Positions 15,909 to 25,536 are shown, counted from the first letter of the stretch. The stretch: DNA of 64,000 nt from Sporosarcina jiandibaonis (GCF_013184495.1 NZ_JAAOIY010000001.1:558001-622000); one strand, 5' to 3'. Translations and numbers: made by a program. The notes: generated by a model not told the origin, from the sequence alone.

Positions 15909-17009
15909 TTAAACAATGTGTGAACTATAAACAGTTTTTTCTGTAAGTGCAACTTGAGCCTTCAAACGGTCTTTTGCAGTTTGAAAGCTAATCACTAAAA
16001 TTCCAAAAACATCTGACCTTGTCTCGACAATCCGTATATTTGTTAAACTAATACGTTCATCTGCGAGAATTTTTGTGATTTCTGAAATTACGCCTGGATG
16101 GTCCGGTATATCAATATGTAAATCGTACGTCATGTAAAGTGCGCCTTGTGTGGTGATCGGTAAATCATCGCGAAATTTTTTAGCTTCATCAAAATATGAT
16201 TGGATCTTTTCCGAATCATTCTGAAGGAGCATGTCGCGGACATTTGACATTTCAAACATCCAACCGTCAAGTTGGTTTAATAATTCATCTCGATTTTGAG
16301 TCGTAATGTCGCGCCACATGATTGGATCAGCAGAAGCGATACGAGTAATGTCCCTAAATCCGCCTGCAGCTAACTCACGAACGAATGGATGCTCTTTTTG
16401 TTGAGCGCATAATCTCCCCACCAAGGAAGATGCTACAAGATGCGGAAAATGGCTCACAATCGCTGTCATGCGGTCATGTTCACCCGCCTCCAGGATTGAT
16501 ACTTTCCCTTTAGTGGGGCTTAATAATTCACGAAGCCGTTTTACCTTTTTCGTTTCAACTTCGTCAGTCGGCGTTAATACGTAATAGGCGTTTTCAAAAA
16601 GATGTTCACGAGCCGCCGAAACACCGCTTTTATGAGAACCCGCCATCGGGTGTCCCCCGATAAATGTGATTCCATGTTCTAGCAACGGTTCAGCGGCTTT
16701 CATGATTGGAACTTTTGTACTTCCAGTATCCGTTATGATAACGTCTTTTTTCAATTTCCAATTTGGAACATCTTTTAATAATCGAACCGTTGTATTCACA
16801 GGCGTTGCAAAAATAATAAAATCGGCATCTTTACTCACGCTATCAATAGAAACTGAAATTGTATCAATAATTCCACGGCGATAAGCCTCTTGCATCGTAC
16901 TATAAGAATTATCAAAACCTGTTATATGAATATCTCGGTTTCTTTTAAGGGCAAGTCCAAGTGAACCGCCAATTAAACCGAGTCCAATTATGGAGACATT
17001 CACCTTCAT
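15909..17009 (-). CDS. tyrA: prephenate dehydrogenase TyrA with ACT domain
   Basis: Oxidatively decarboxylates prephenate to 4-hydroxyphenylpyruvate with NAD for tyrosine synthesis. Rossmann motif GLGLIGGSLGLAL at residues 9-21; GGHPMAGSHKSG around 138-149 holds the catalytic His; SHFPHLVASSL is the second conserved His segment. A C-terminal ACT domain (about 295-366, DLHIDIPDHPGVISEITKIL) suggests feedback control by tyrosine. Length 366 aa. Its start overlaps the hisC stop by 4 bases. Confidence 0.95.
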   Translation of the reverse strand: MKVNVSIIGLGLIGGSLGLALKRNRDIHITGFDNSYSTMQEAYRRGIIDTISVSIDSVSKDADFIIFATPVNTTVRLLKDVPNWKLKKDVIITDTGSTKVPIMKAAEPLLEHGITFIGGHPMAGSHKSGVSAAREHLFENAYYVLTPTDEVETKKVKRLRELLSPTKGKVSILEAGEHDRMTAIVSHFPHLVASSLVGRLCAQQKEHPFVRELAAGGFRDITRIASADPIMWRDITTQNRDELLNQLDGWMFEMSNVRDMLLQNDSEKIQSYFDEAKKFRDDLPITTQGALYMTYDLHIDIPDHPGVISEITKILADERISLTNIRIVETRSDVFGILVISFQTAKDRLKAQVALTEKTVYSSHIV

Positions 17010-18106
17010 TTCTCTAGCCCCGCACCTTCGATTAATGCTGAAAATGCTTCTAAAAATCCATCATTTTGAGATTCTGTTCCAATTGTCACTCGAATATAAC
17101 CTGGCACGCCAAGCGCATCCCCGCTTCTTACGATAAAACCTTGCCCCAGGAGTTTTTCAGTAGCGTCAGTTGCACTCATCGGAACCTCGATGAGTAAAAA
17201 GTTTGCTTCCGAATCAAATATATGAAGATTGTTCACTTCTGCAAACTCTTTGAATCGTTCCATCTGTTCACGATTTAACTTTCTGCACATCGTAATAAAA
17301 GAATCGTCTTCTAATGCTATTTCTGCAAGTTGCAAACTAGTCGATGTAATATTAAATGGACTGCGAACGATATCTAAATTTGTTATAATTGTCGGATGAC
17401 CAATACCGTATCCAACTCTAAAAGCGGCAAGGCCATATGCTTTAGAAAAAGTTCTCAACACAATTACATTTTGAAATTGATCGATCAAGTCTACAGTATT
17501 CACATAGTTAGGATCGACGATGTATTCAAAATACGCTTCATCGATGACAACTAAAATATTTTCCGGAACTTTTTCTAGAAAACCAATCAAATCTTCCTGA
17601 TTAATCAGAGTTCCTGTCGGATTATTTGGACTGCACAACCAAATGACGGATGTGTCGGCATCGATTGCTTGGTAAAATCCATTTAAATCATGATGACCAT
17701 TGACTAGGGGAATTTCCTTTACTTCAGCCCCTTCGATTTCAGCATGGTGAGCGTATTGCGGAAATGTTGGCGTTGCTGTAATGGTATTGGTTCCCGGTCC
17801 CAATAGCGCCCTCGCAATAATAACGATAAGTTCATCTGAACCACTTCCGAAGATAAGACGGTTTTCTGCTACACCAAGTTTTTCAGCCATTTTAGTGCGT
17901 AAAATTCCAGCATATCCATCCGGATAAACTTCAAAATTAATAGACATGTTTTCAAAATAATCCTGAACGGCCGGTACTGTGCCATATGGATTTTCATTCG
18001 ATGCTAATTTCACAACATCCGTTAGACCGTACATTTTCTTTACATCTTCAATTGATTTACCTGGTGTATAAGGTTTCATATCTTTTAATGCTTTTCTCCA
18101 CTGCAT
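17006..18106 (-). CDS. hisC: histidinol-phosphate / aromatic aminotransferase HisC
   Basis: PLP aminotransferase of class I/II. In Bacillus this enzyme serves both histidine synthesis and the final transamination of phenylpyruvate and hydroxyphenylpyruvate, which explains its place in the aromatic cluster. CSPNNPTGTLI (Asn-Pro contact with PLP), VIDEAYFEY, and TFSKAYGLAAFRVGYG with the PLP-binding Lys are visible; LASNENPYG opens the protein. Length 366 aa. Between aroH and hisC B. subtilis carries trpEDCFBA; here only 29 bases separate them. Confidence 0.94.
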   Translation of the reverse strand: MQWRKALKDMKPYTPGKSIEDVKKMYGLTDVVKLASNENPYGTVPAVQDYFENMSINFEVYPDGYAGILRTKMAEKLGVAENRLIFGSGSDELIVIIARALLGPGTNTITATPTFPQYAHHAEIEGAEVKEIPLVNGHHDLNGFYQAIDADTSVIWLCSPNNPTGTLINQEDLIGFLEKVPENILVVIDEAYFEYIVDPNYVNTVDLIDQFQNVIVLRTFSKAYGLAAFRVGYGIGHPTIITNLDIVRSPFNITSTSLQLAEIALEDDSFITMCRKLNREQMERFKEFAEVNNLHIFDSEANFLLIEVPMSATDATEKLLGQGFIVRSGDALGVPGYIRVTIGTESQNDGFLEAFSALIEGAGLEK

Positions 18107-18135
18107 GTTTATCCCTCCGGTAAAGTCCTATTAGT

Positions 18136-18501
18136 CTATTTTAGTAAATCTGGACGTAGCTTCGTTGCTTCATTTTGATAAATATGTTGAACTTCTTTTT
18201 GAACGATTGAAGAATTTACATGCATGAGGATACGTATGCATAATGGCATTGAACCAGGAACATCCATTTCATGCGTGCACATGACTGGCACATACGTCCA
18301 GCCTTCTATACTCCTGACTGCTTTTGCAGGAAATGCCGATTTTATATCTGTAGTTGTGGATATTAAGACAGAAATAATGTCTTCTGGAGCTATCTGGTTT
18401 TCTTTGGCCATTTCTCTAACTAACGCTTCGGTTGCAACTAGAACAGCGTCTCCGTCATCTTGAACAACAGTCGTTGCACCGCGAATTCCTCTAACCGTCA
18501 T
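18136..18501 (-). CDS. aroH: chorismate mutase AroH
   Basis: Monofunctional AroH-type chorismate mutase (trimeric, pseudo-alpha/beta barrel) converting chorismate to prephenate. VRGIRGATTV at residues 2-11 provides Arg7, DDGDAVLVATEALVREM follows, and CTHEMDVPGSMPLCIRILMHVN carries the conserved Cys and Arg of the active site. Length 121 aa matches the B. subtilis protein. It overlaps aroB by 4 bases. Confidence 0.94.
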   Translation of the reverse strand: MTVRGIRGATTVVQDDGDAVLVATEALVREMAKENQIAPEDIISVLISTTTDIKSAFPAKAVRSIEGWTYVPVMCTHEMDVPGSMPLCIRILMHVNSSIVQKEVQHIYQNEATKLRPDLLK

Positions 18502-19598
18502 ACCATTCCCTCCGTTCTACTCTGTAATTGTTCAAAAGCTTTTTCCAATTGTTTTTTTGGAATTTCTTTCACGAAAGGAATTCCAACTTCTTTAAGTAAA
18601 ACAAAGTTTAATTTGCCGAAAGAAGCTTTTTTATCTAAAGTCATGTAGGAATAAAACGTCTCAAATGAATGCTCGTGAATTGGAGTAAACGTATAACCGT
18701 TTGATGAGGCGAACTGTATAAATTCATTCGTTAAACTTTCATTCAATTCTCCATTCGTTTCACTTAACAGTAAACCGTAAGCCATCCCGATCATGACACA
18801 TTCGCCGTGACTTAACCCTCCGAATCCGCAAACCGCTTCCACAGCATGTCCGAAAGTATGTCCAAAATTGAGAAACTTTCGGACGGACTTTTCATATTCA
18901 TCCGCCTCAACGATTTTGGCTTTGACATGAATTCCACGAAGGAGTTCGGGAGCGAGCCATTCCAATGAAGGATTCGTAAAGGAGGGATTTGACAATAATT
19001 CTTTTGTCCAAGCTATGTCCGAAATAAATGCATGCTTTAAGAGTTCTGCCATTCCAGATCTAATTTCCCTTGGCGGAAGTGTTATAAATAGATTCTCATT
19101 AAACAATACGCCGGATGGTTGATGAAATGATCCAACCATATTTTTTCCTTCAGGCATATTAATCGCTGTTTTCCCGCCAACTGCACTATCATGGGCCAAA
19201 ATGGATGTTGGACAATGGATATATCGAATACCTCTCATAAACGTAGCGGCTACAAACCCAGTAAGATCACCGCACGCACCGCCGCCAAAAGCAATTAACA
19301 GAGAATTTCGGGTAAATCCATTTTCCAATAAAAAAGATAAGCAATCCGTATAAACATCCGTTGTTTTACAGCTTTCGCCCGCGGGAACTGTTTTCACGAG
19401 AATCTCACAACTAATCGTTTCTAGTGAATCTTGAAGTACATGTAAATGAAGTGAAGCAACATGCTCGTCCGCAATAATTGCTATTTTATCCACACTCTCT
19501 AATAACTCAGTATAATCCGTTGTGAAGAGTCCGTACGAATCTGCACCTATATGAACGTCGTATGAGGAATCTGCAATGTTTACCGATAGTTTGCCCAT
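18498..19598 (-). CDS. aroB: 3-dehydroquinate synthase AroB
   Basis: NAD- and metal-dependent cyclisation of DAHP to 3-dehydroquinate. The NAD/metal segment GGGACGDLTGFVAATFMRGI and PTSILAHDSAVGGKTAINMPEGKN are the family signatures; FLNFGHTFGHAVEA and GLSHGECVMIGM give the zinc-binding histidines. I place the start at ATG 19598, 8 bases after GGAG, rather than at the TTG at 19604 that overlaps the aroC stop too closely to the ribosome site. Length 366 aa. Confidence 0.95.
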   Translation of the reverse strand: MGKLSVNIADSSYDVHIGADSYGLFTTDYTELLESVDKIAIIADEHVASLHLHVLQDSLETISCEILVKTVPAGESCKTTDVYTDCLSFLLENGFTRNSLLIAFGGGACGDLTGFVAATFMRGIRYIHCPTSILAHDSAVGGKTAINMPEGKNMVGSFHQPSGVLFNENLFITLPPREIRSGMAELLKHAFISDIAWTKELLSNPSFTNPSLEWLAPELLRGIHVKAKIVEADEYEKSVRKFLNFGHTFGHAVEAVCGFGGLSHGECVMIGMAYGLLLSETNGELNESLTNEFIQFASSNGYTFTPIHEHSFETFYSYMTLDKKASFGKLNFVLLKEVGIPFVKEIPKKQLEKAFEQLQSRTEGMV

Positions 19599-19600
19599 AC

Positions 19601-20782
19601 TCAAAACTCCTTCACGTATCGTCTGTGCTCTTCAATTTCTTTTTTAATACCATCTATCGTATCCGAACGAAACTCTTCCATAATGGCCTTGGCTAGTTCT
19701 GTAGCAATAACATGTTCAGCTACTACTGATGCTGCTGGAACCGCACAAGGGTCTGAACGCTCAATAGTTGCGACAAAAGGTTCTTTCGTGTCAATGTCGA
19801 CACTCTCGAGTGGCTTATACAATGTCGGTATCGGTTTCATGACGCCCCTAATAATAATCGGCATCCCTGTTGACATACCTCCCTCGAGCCCGCCGAGCCT
19901 ATTCGATTTTCGGTAGTATCCACGCTCTTCATCCCATGCAATTTCATCATGGACCTCACTGCCGGGTTTTCGAGCCATTTCAAATCCTAGACCAACTTCG
20001 ACACCTTTAAATGCATTAATGCTCATCATTGCCCCGGCAAGTTTTCCGTCTAACTTGCGGTCAAATTGCACATAGCTTCCAATTCCAGGAGGACAGCCTT
20101 CTATTATCACTTCAACGACACCGCCTATTGTGTCGCCCCGGCCTTTTGCATCATCGATTGCTTGAACCATCTTTGTCGAGGCTTTCGGATCTGCGCAATA
20201 CACTGGATCTTGTTCAATTACTTCTCTTAATTCTTCCATCGATAGATTTTCATAAGATGCAGGGTCAATTTTCACGCCCCCAATTTCATGAACATGCGCA
20301 ACGGTTTTAATCCCGATTTCCTCAAGAAATTTCTTTGCGACTGCCCCTACTGCAACTCGCATAGTTGTTTCGCGTGCGGAGGAGCGTTCTAAGACGTTTC
20401 GCAAGTCGCGGTGACCGTATTTCATCCCGCCAACAAGGTCGGCATGTCCTGGTCTAGGACGCGTAATTTGTCGTTTCACATCAGCTGGATCCATTCCTTC
20501 TTCTAATGGCTCCACTCCCATGATTTTTGTCCAATGTTTCCAATCGTCATTTATGACCGTTAATGTTACCGGGGAGCCAAGCGTCTTCCCATGACGAACA
20601 CCAGAGGAAATCACGACTTCATCCGTTTCTATTTGCATACGTCTTCCGCGACCATGACCACCTTGGCGCCTTGCTAATTCACCATTAATCATTTCAGTCG
20701 TCAATTCCATTTGGGCCGGAAGCCCTTCAATAATTGCCGTCAGTTGCGGCCCATGCGATTCGCCTGCTGTAAAAAACCTCAA
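19601..20782 (-). CDS. aroC: chorismate synthase AroC
   Basis: FMN-dependent elimination converting EPSP to chorismate, the end of the shared aromatic pathway. Signatures [14 protein letters not shown] (residues 7-20), [33 protein letters not shown] and [19 protein letters not shown] are all present, as is the C-terminal [15 protein letters not shown]. Length 393 aa. The start codon is TTG, with GGGGGAGA about 6 bases upstream; B. subtilis homologues start at the same residue. Known as aroF in B. subtilis. First gene of the aromatic cluster; the cheR gene found between ndk and aroF in B. subtilis is missing. Confidence 0.96.
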   Translation of the reverse strand: MRFFTAGESHGPQLTAIIEGLPAQMELTTEMINGELARRQGGHGRGRRMQIETDEVVISSGVRHGKTLGSPVTLTVINDDWKHWTKIMGVEPLEEGMDPADVKRQITRPRPGHADLVGGMKYGHRDLRNVLERSSARETTMRVAVGAVAKKFLEEIGIKTVAHVHEIGGVKIDPASYENLSMEELREVIEQDPVYCADPKASTKMVQAIDDAKGRGDTIGGVVEVIIEGCPPGIGSYVQFDRKLDGKLAGAMMSINAFKGVEVGLGFEMARKPGSEVHDEIAWDEERGYYRKSNRLGGLEGGMSTGMPIIIRGVMKPIPTLYKPLESVDIDTKEPFVATIERSDPCAVPAASVVAEHVIATELAKAIMEEFRSDTIDGIKKEIEEHRRYVKEF

Positions 20783-20907
20783 TTCCGTCTCCCCCTATGT
20801 ATGTTTTATAGCACTATACCAAATTGTTAGACTTTAGACTATAGATAAATTTCAACAAACATGTTTTTGACCTTATTATTGATTCCGTTACATCTAAAAT
20901 AATCAAA

Positions 20908-20934
20908 ACTATCCGAAATAATAAATCGGATAGT
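20908..20934 (-). terminator. second terminator after ndk
   Basis: ACTATCCGA-nine bases-TCGGATAGT, a perfect 9-bp stem, followed on minus by TTTTGATTATTTT. It lies about 25 bases beyond the first ndk terminator, giving a tandem pair ahead of aroC. Confidence 0.7.
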
Positions 20935-20959
20935 CTTGCATCTTTACTTTTATGTATAC

Positions 20960-20995
20960 AAAAACAGCCGTGCGAAAACCGCTAGGCTGCTTTTT
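20960..20995 (-). terminator. first terminator after ndk
   Basis: On minus, AAAAAGCAGCC and GGCTGTTTTTG form a stem with a 14-base loop and a T run, starting just behind the ndk stop codon. Confidence 0.8.
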
Positions 20996-21001
20996 AAAAA
21001 A

Positions 21002-21448
21002 TTAGTTAATCCAATTGTTCATAACCTTATCGTAGGAAACTAATTCCTCTTCTTTGAAGAAAAGCCCAATTTCGCGAACGGCAGAATCAGATGAATCAGA
21101 ACCGTGAATAATGTTTTTGCCAACGGTTACAGCGAAATCACCGCGAATTGTCCCAGGAGCAGATTCAGTCGGGTTTGTTGCACCTACAAGCAGTCGTGCA
21201 GTAGAGATAACGTTTTCACCTTCCCAAACCATTGCAAAAACCGGACCCGATGTGATGAATTCTACAAGTTCGCCAAAAAACGGACGTTCTTTATGTTCAC
21301 CATAGTGTTGCTCAGCAAGTTCTTCAGTAACTTGCATAAGTTTTGCCCCAACTAATTGGAACCCTTTATTCTCAAAACGACTAACAATTTCACCAATTAA
21401 ATTTCGTTGAACTCCATCGGGTTTAACCATTAAAAATGTTCTTTCCAT
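21002..21448 (-). CDS. ndk: nucleoside diphosphate kinase
   Basis: Balances NTP and dNTP pools by transferring the gamma phosphate through a phospho-histidine. [21 protein letters not shown] opens the protein in two segments (KPDGVQR is diagnostic) and [12 protein letters not shown] contains the catalytic His. The start at 21448 is chosen over 21511 because GAAGGAG precedes it and the 148 aa length then equals the family. A perfect inverted repeat (21471-21491) lies in the upstream region, at the presumed transcription start. Two terminators follow. Confidence 0.96.
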   Translation of the reverse strand: MERTFLMVKPDGVQRNLIGEIVSRFENKGFQLVGAKLMQVTEELAEQHYGEHKERPFFGELVEFITSGPVFAMVWEGENVISTARLLVGATNPTESAPGTIRGDFAVTVGKNIIHGSDSSDSAVREIGLFFKEEELVSYDKVMNNWIN

Positions 21449-21470
21449 TCCGCACACTCCTTCAATTATG

Positions 21471-21491
21471 TATAGGGGATTTCCCCCTATA
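21471..21491. promoter_or_regulatory. perfect inverted repeat at the ndk transcription start
   Basis: TATAGGGG-atttc-CCCCTATA has 8-base arms and a 5-base spacer. It lies directly downstream of the predicted -10 of ndk (21498-21493). It would either be an operator covering the start site or fold as a 5'-terminal hairpin of the mRNA. Confidence 0.55.
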
Positions 21492-21492
21492 A

Positions 21493-21521
21493 ATCGTACC
21501 ACCAGCTTCATTACCTTTCAA
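21493..21521 (-). promoter_or_regulatory. predicted sigma-A promoter of ndk
   Basis: On minus, TTGAAA (21521-21516), 17 bases, TACGAT (21498-21493). The -35 matches in five of six positions and the -10 in four. It lies in the hepT-ndk gap and would give a short leader starting inside the inverted repeat. Confidence 0.45.
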
Positions 21522-21532
21522 CTATTAAGTTG

Positions 21533-22507
21533 TCAGTAATTTCGTTGTCCGATAAACTCTGCAATCCGTTCCAAAGCTTTCTTTGCTGGCATATTCGGCA
21601 AGCTACTAATTTCATCTAGCGCTTTTTGCAGATACAAATCGCTGACTACTGTCGCTTTTTGTATGGCATCCGAATGGCGTATGAAAGTTAGCATTTCTTC
21701 ACGTTCAAGTTCTGTTAACGTACCTTCAAATGCACGCACCAAATATGGTGTGAAAATAGGGTCATCTTTTATGTATAATATCGGCAGTGTGATATGTCCG
21801 TTTAACAAATCGCTTCCTGCCGGTTTACCGAGCTCTTGATCTGTAGATGTGATGTCGAGAATATCATCGATGATTTGAAAAGACATTCCAGCATAATAAC
21901 CGAAGCGGCTAAGTTTTCTGACCACTTCAGCATCTGCGCCTGAAACGAGCGCGCCTAGTTCACAGCTTGAAGAAAGGAGGAGCGCCGTTTTTCGCTTGAT
22001 ACGGCGTAAATAATCGCGAAAAGTTTGGTTGATTTCACGTTGTTGGTCAATTTGAATGATTTCGCCATGACAAATTTCGAGCATTGTTTTCGCAAGCAAT
22101 TGATGAGCAGCCGGAATTTCAATTTCACCAATTGAAAGCAATGCCCGTGAAAAAATATAATCACCCGTATACATCGCAATTCGATTATCCCATTTCGCTT
22201 TCACTGTTTTCAGTCCGCGCCGCATGTCAGAGTCATCGATAACGTCATCATGAACAAGTGACGCCATATGGATAAGCTCGAGCGAAACGGCAACTTTGGA
22301 TACGTCTTCCAACGAATATCTTCCAAATTCAGCAGCTAATATCACGAAAATTGGTCGAATCCGTTTTCCACCTGCCCGGAGCAGGTGCAGCGATGCTTGC
22401 CGAATAATTGGGGATGCTGACTGAACTGATTGCTCAAGTTGTTTTTCTATGTAATTGAGATCTTTTCGAAAATCAGCATAAAGTGATAATACTTGTAATT
22501 TCTCCAA
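21533..22507 (-). CDS. hepT: heptaprenyl diphosphate synthase component II HepT
   Basis: Catalytic subunit of the two-component prenyltransferase that makes the C35 side chain of menaquinone-7. Both Asp-rich motifs are present: HDDVIDDSDMRRG (first, with an extended DDxxD) and FQIIDDILDIT (second). GGKRIRPIFVILAAE is the substrate-binding GGKxxRP. Length 324 aa is usual. It works only with HepS, encoded two genes upstream at 23249, with menG between. Membrane-associated, cytosolic. Confidence 0.94.
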   Translation of the reverse strand: MEKLQVLSLYADFRKDLNYIEKQLEQSVQSASPIIRQASLHLLRAGGKRIRPIFVILAAEFGRYSLEDVSKVAVSLELIHMASLVHDDVIDDSDMRRGLKTVKAKWDNRIAMYTGDYIFSRALLSIGEIEIPAAHQLLAKTMLEICHGEIIQIDQQREINQTFRDYLRRIKRKTALLLSSSCELGALVSGADAEVVRKLSRFGYYAGMSFQIIDDILDITSTDQELGKPAGSDLLNGHITLPILYIKDDPIFTPYLVRAFEGTLTELEREEMLTFIRHSDAIQKATVVSDLYLQKALDEISSLPNMPAKKALERIAEFIGQRNY

Positions 22508-22534
22508 AACGACTACCTTCCCCTGCGGTATTTA

Positions 22535-23230
22535 TTATTTAAATCCAATATGGCCTGCCGCTGCGCCACCACTATATGATTTAAATGAAACATTTTTAAA
22601 ACCTACATCAGAGAATAATTGGGCCAACTTTTTCATGCCCGGGAACTCTTCCGCTGATTCTTGCAACCATGAATACTCACGGTAACTTTTCGCGAGCAAT
22701 TTGCCGAAAACCGGCATAATAAATTTAAAATAGAAACGAAACAATTGCTTATAGCCAAGGAGTTCAGGTTGGGATGTATCTAAACAAGCAATCATTCCGC
22801 CTGGTTTCAAAACACGCTTCATTTCGCTTAATACTTTTTCGTAATCTGGAACATTTCGCAACCCGAATCCTATTGTTACATAGTCGAACGTCTCGTCCGG
22901 AAATGGTAATTCCATTGCATTCCCATGAACAAGAGAAATGTTCGGATGCGGTTTCACTTTCTCTTTTCCCGCTTCAAGCATGCTCTCACTGAAGTCCAGA
23001 CCTGTTACTTCACCTGATGTGCCTACTGCTTTCGCCAGGGCAATCGTCCAGTCTGCTGTCCCGCAGCAAACATCTAACGCGGATGCCCCATCGCGTACTG
23101 CCATCCGGCGCATAATATCGTCACGCCACTTTTTATGTTGATTGAAACTGATTACGGAATTCATTTTATCATAATCAGCTGATATTTTTTCAAAGACATC
23201 GTGGACTTTTTCTTCTTTCGATAAAACCAA
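22535..23230 (-). CDS. menG: demethylmenaquinone methyltransferase MenG/UbiE
   Basis: SAM-dependent C-methylation of demethylmenaquinone, the last step of menaquinone synthesis. [18 protein letters not shown] around residues 49-66 is the SAM-binding motif [29 protein letters not shown] is the UbiE family signature. Length 231 aa. Placement between hepS and hepT groups the side-chain and ring-methylation steps in one operon, as in B. subtilis. Confidence 0.95.
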   Translation of the reverse strand: MVLSKEEKVHDVFEKISADYDKMNSVISFNQHKKWRDDIMRRMAVRDGASALDVCCGTADWTIALAKAVGTSGEVTGLDFSESMLEAGKEKVKPHPNISLVHGNAMELPFPDETFDYVTIGFGLRNVPDYEKVLSEMKRVLKPGGMIACLDTSQPELLGYKQLFRFYFKFIMPVFGKLLAKSYREYSWLQESAEEFPGMKKLAQLFSDVGFKNVSFKSYSGGAAAGHIGFK

Positions 23231-23248
23231 GAATCATCCCTCATTCCT

Positions 23249-23986
23249 TCAGATCATTTTCCCGAGAAGCGGTGTAGTCATACCACGAATTTCTTCTTGC
23301 AATAAAGGCGTTATAAAATCCGCTTCAGCAATCATTTTTTCCAATTTACGTTTCAGACTCGACTGCACCCGTTCAATATCATGTTGATGCAGAGTCCAAT
23401 CCAAGATGTCGGGCAGCTTTCGCTTTGCTGCTTGGTCCATTGCCGAATCAAAAGCAATCATTGACAGAGCTGTAGATGCGAGTGGAACATATTCAGAAAA
23501 ACCGTAGGTATATAAAAAATCTGAAATACAATTCGCTTCAATACTTTCAACCGTTTCAAGTAGTTCTTGTACATCACGAGGTGAATTCTTATAAAAGTTT
23601 GTTTTCAACTCATTAATCTGGCCGATTGTTGTTGATAAGGTCCTTACAAAATAAATGTCTGGCAATGCAGCAAGAATTTTATAGTGAACCCCGCTAAAGT
23701 AGTCTCCAGAAAGAACTGTAAGCTGTTGTAGAGTCGATGTAGCATCTTGATGGTGAATTGTATCGTGGGCATCGAATGCAATATGTACTGCGCCAACAGC
23801 GATGGAAGCTGCATGGGTAGAATCCGTCCATCTCTCGCCGTTCAATAGCGGAAGCAACAGGAAAAAAACTTTCGCTTTATCAACGTTTACATCGCCAACA
23901 TCTCTTTCCAAGATAGGTTGGCGAACAGCATGTCTTAATTCACCTATATAATTATCAATATAACAGTTAATGTTTTCTCTCTCCAT
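23249..23986 (-). CDS. hepS: heptaprenyl diphosphate synthase component I HepS
   Basis: Small regulatory/chain-length subunit that pairs with HepT to make heptaprenyl diphosphate. It lacks Asp-rich motifs, as expected, and shows VGAVHIAFDAHDTIHHQDAT and LSGDYFSGVHYKILAALPDI, characteristic of the HepS/GerCA family. I set the start at ATG 23986, 7 bases after GGAG; a TTG two codons earlier is too close. Length 245 aa. First gene of hepS-menG-hepT. Confidence 0.88.
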   Translation of the reverse strand: MERENINCYIDNYIGELRHAVRQPILERDVGDVNVDKAKVFFLLLPLLNGERWTDSTHAASIAVGAVHIAFDAHDTIHHQDATSTLQQLTVLSGDYFSGVHYKILAALPDIYFVRTLSTTIGQINELKTNFYKNSPRDVQELLETVESIEANCISDFLYTYGFSEYVPLASTALSMIAFDSAMDQAAKRKLPDILDWTLHQHDIERVQSSLKRKLEKMIAEADFITPLLQEEIRGMTTPLLGKMI

Positions 23987-24045
23987 CGTCAATCTCCATT
24001 CAAAGATGTCCAGGGGAAAAGCATTACATTCTCTCTGCTTCTAAG

Positions 24046-24267
24046 TTACTTTTTCCCTTCACTCGACACGACACCATTCGCAGTGTGAATATCCGCATCG
24101 CCGCGTATTTTCATAGCTGATGTGTGTTCTGTAAATTGAGCAACCATCACTTCGCCACGATCTAGTTTTTCTGTATGGTGAAACTTTGTATCGTCACCGC
24201 GAGTCAAACCAATGACATTTACCCCGTCTTCTTTAGCTTTTATTACGATGTAGTCGGATTGTGTCAT
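24046..24267 (-). CDS. mtrB: tryptophan RNA-binding attenuation protein TRAP (MtrB)
   Basis: Forms an 11-subunit ring that, when loaded with tryptophan, binds (G/U)AG repeats in leader RNAs of tryptophan genes and causes termination or blocks translation. The 73 aa sequence aligns along its length with [25 protein letters not shown], then [28 protein letters not shown] with the tryptophan-contact threonine/serine region and the RNA-binding Lys and Arg. It lies just downstream of folE, as in the mtrAB operon. No trp genes are in the window, so its targets are elsewhere. Confidence 0.95.
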   Translation of the reverse strand: MTQSDYIVIKAKEDGVNVIGLTRGDDTKFHHTEKLDRGEVMVAQFTEHTSAMKIRGDADIHTANGVVSSEGKK

Positions 24268-24334
24268 TTTCGCACCTCTTCCCTTTATTCATTTCTCTAA
24301 TCATATCACAGATAACGACATGCGGGCAAAAGGG

Positions 24335-24904
24335 TTAGGACATTTTGATGAGTGATAATATTTCTGATCGTTTAACAGCATCATCTTCATAAATGCCACG
24401 AGCAACTGTGGTCAAAGTCTTCGCACCCGGTTTACGAATTCCCCGCATCGTCATGCACATATGTTCGGCTTCGATAACGACAAAAACTCCAACAGGGTCC
24501 AACATTTCCACCAATGTCTCAGCAATCGTCGAGGTTATGCGTTCTTGAAGCTGCGGTCTTCTTGCAGTTGTTTCGACGGCTCTCGCCAATTTGCTCAAGC
24601 CCGCGACGACACCTTTCCTTGGAATATATGCAATATGAGCATGGCCATAAAAAGGCACTAGATGATGTTCGCACATAGAATGGAAACCTATATCTTTCAC
24701 TAATACGACTTCATCGTGATTTTCATTAAAAACAGTATTAAAGTACTCTCTTGGATCTTTATGCAACCCTTCGAACATTTCAGCGTACATTCTAGCTACT
24801 CTCTGGGGTGTATCGAGAAGCCCCTCGCGTTCCGGATCTTCTCCAACCGCTTCAAGTATCATTGAAACCGCTCGTTCTATTTTATTTAAATCAACCTCAT
24901 GCAT
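24335..24904 (-). CDS. folE: GTP cyclohydrolase I FolE
   Basis: Converts GTP to 7,8-dihydroneopterin triphosphate, first step of folate synthesis. The zinc ligands are in [21 protein letters not shown] (Cys and His) and [10 protein letters not shown] (second Cys); [10 protein letters not shown] is the conserved substrate/zinc region. Length 189 aa is normal. Equivalent to B. subtilis mtrA, paired with mtrB. Preceded by the hbs gene and its terminator, so folE probably has its own promoter in 24905-25008. Confidence 0.96.
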   Translation of the reverse strand: MHEVDLNKIERAVSMILEAVGEDPEREGLLDTPQRVARMYAEMFEGLHKDPREYFNTVFNENHDEVVLVKDIGFHSMCEHHLVPFYGHAHIAYIPRKGVVAGLSKLARAVETTARRPQLQERITSTIAETLVEMLDPVGVFVVIEAEHMCMTMRGIRKPGAKTLTTVARGIYEDDAVKRSEILSLIKMS

Positions 24905-25008
24905 CTTACAAATCCCCCTAAATCAAATTAAAGACATTTACTCAAAAATAGTAGCACATTCGTTCATTTCCGTACAGTTCAGGGACTCATTCTAATAATC
25001 AAGAAAAA

Positions 25009-25065
25009 TCTAAAAAGAAAGAAGCCTACCCGCGAATCCAACGAACAGATTCAACGAGTAGACTC
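25009..25065 (-). terminator. long terminator after hbs
   Basis: On minus, AGTCTACTCGTTGAATC pairs with GATTCGCGGGTAGGCT over about 16 bp with one bulge, followed by TCTTTCTTTTT. A strong terminator suits the highly expressed HU gene. Confidence 0.88.
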
Positions 25066-25082
25066 CTATGTAAGAATAGCGA

Positions 25083-25355
25083 TTATTTAACTGCGTCTTT
25101 AAGCGCCTTACCCGCTTTGAAAGCAGGAACTTTACTTGCAGCAATATCGATTTCTTTCCCTGTTTGAGGGTTACGTCCTTTACGAGCAGCACGCTCACGA
25201 ACTTCGAATGTACCGAAACCGATTACTTGGACACGGTCACCTTCACTTAGAGTAGTTTGGATTGTTTCGAAAACAGCCTCAACAGCTTTTGTTGCATCCT
25301 TTTTCGAAAGTCCCGCAGACTCAGCTACAGAGTTAATTAATTCAGATTTGTTCAC
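25083..25355 (-). CDS. hbs: HU-type DNA-binding protein HBsu
   Basis: Nucleoid protein that bends DNA; essential in B. subtilis. [26 protein letters not shown] forms the N-terminal helices; [21 protein letters not shown] carries the beta-arm signature with RNPQTG at its tip, and [15 protein letters not shown] is the C-terminal helix. I choose GTG at 25355 as start: GGAGG ends 8 bases upstream, whereas the GTG at 25364 lies inside that ribosome site. Length is then 90 aa, the HU norm. Confidence 0.96.
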   Translation of the reverse strand: MNKSELINSVAESAGLSKKDATKAVEAVFETIQTTLSEGDRVQVIGFGTFEVRERAARKGRNPQTGKEIDIAASKVPAFKAGKALKDAVK

Positions 25356-25480
25356 ACTATTCACCTCCTCTCAAAGAGATGTCGATTACAATACTGTAGA
25401 AAGAGTATCATAAGAAAAAGCGCCATGCAACAATATCTACACGGTTTTCCCAATATAATGCACTTTTTTCGTAAAATGAA

Positions 25481-25510
25481 GAAAAAGACCCGTATTTTAC
25501 GAGTCTTTCT
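25481..25510 (-). terminator. terminator after spoIVA
   Basis: On minus, AAAGACTCGTA-aaa-TACGGGTCTTT (11 bp with one G.U) followed by TTC. It sits 25 bases beyond the spoIVA stop and upstream of hbs. Confidence 0.85.
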
Positions 25511-25536
25511 CGGCCGAACATGCAATTACCAATATG

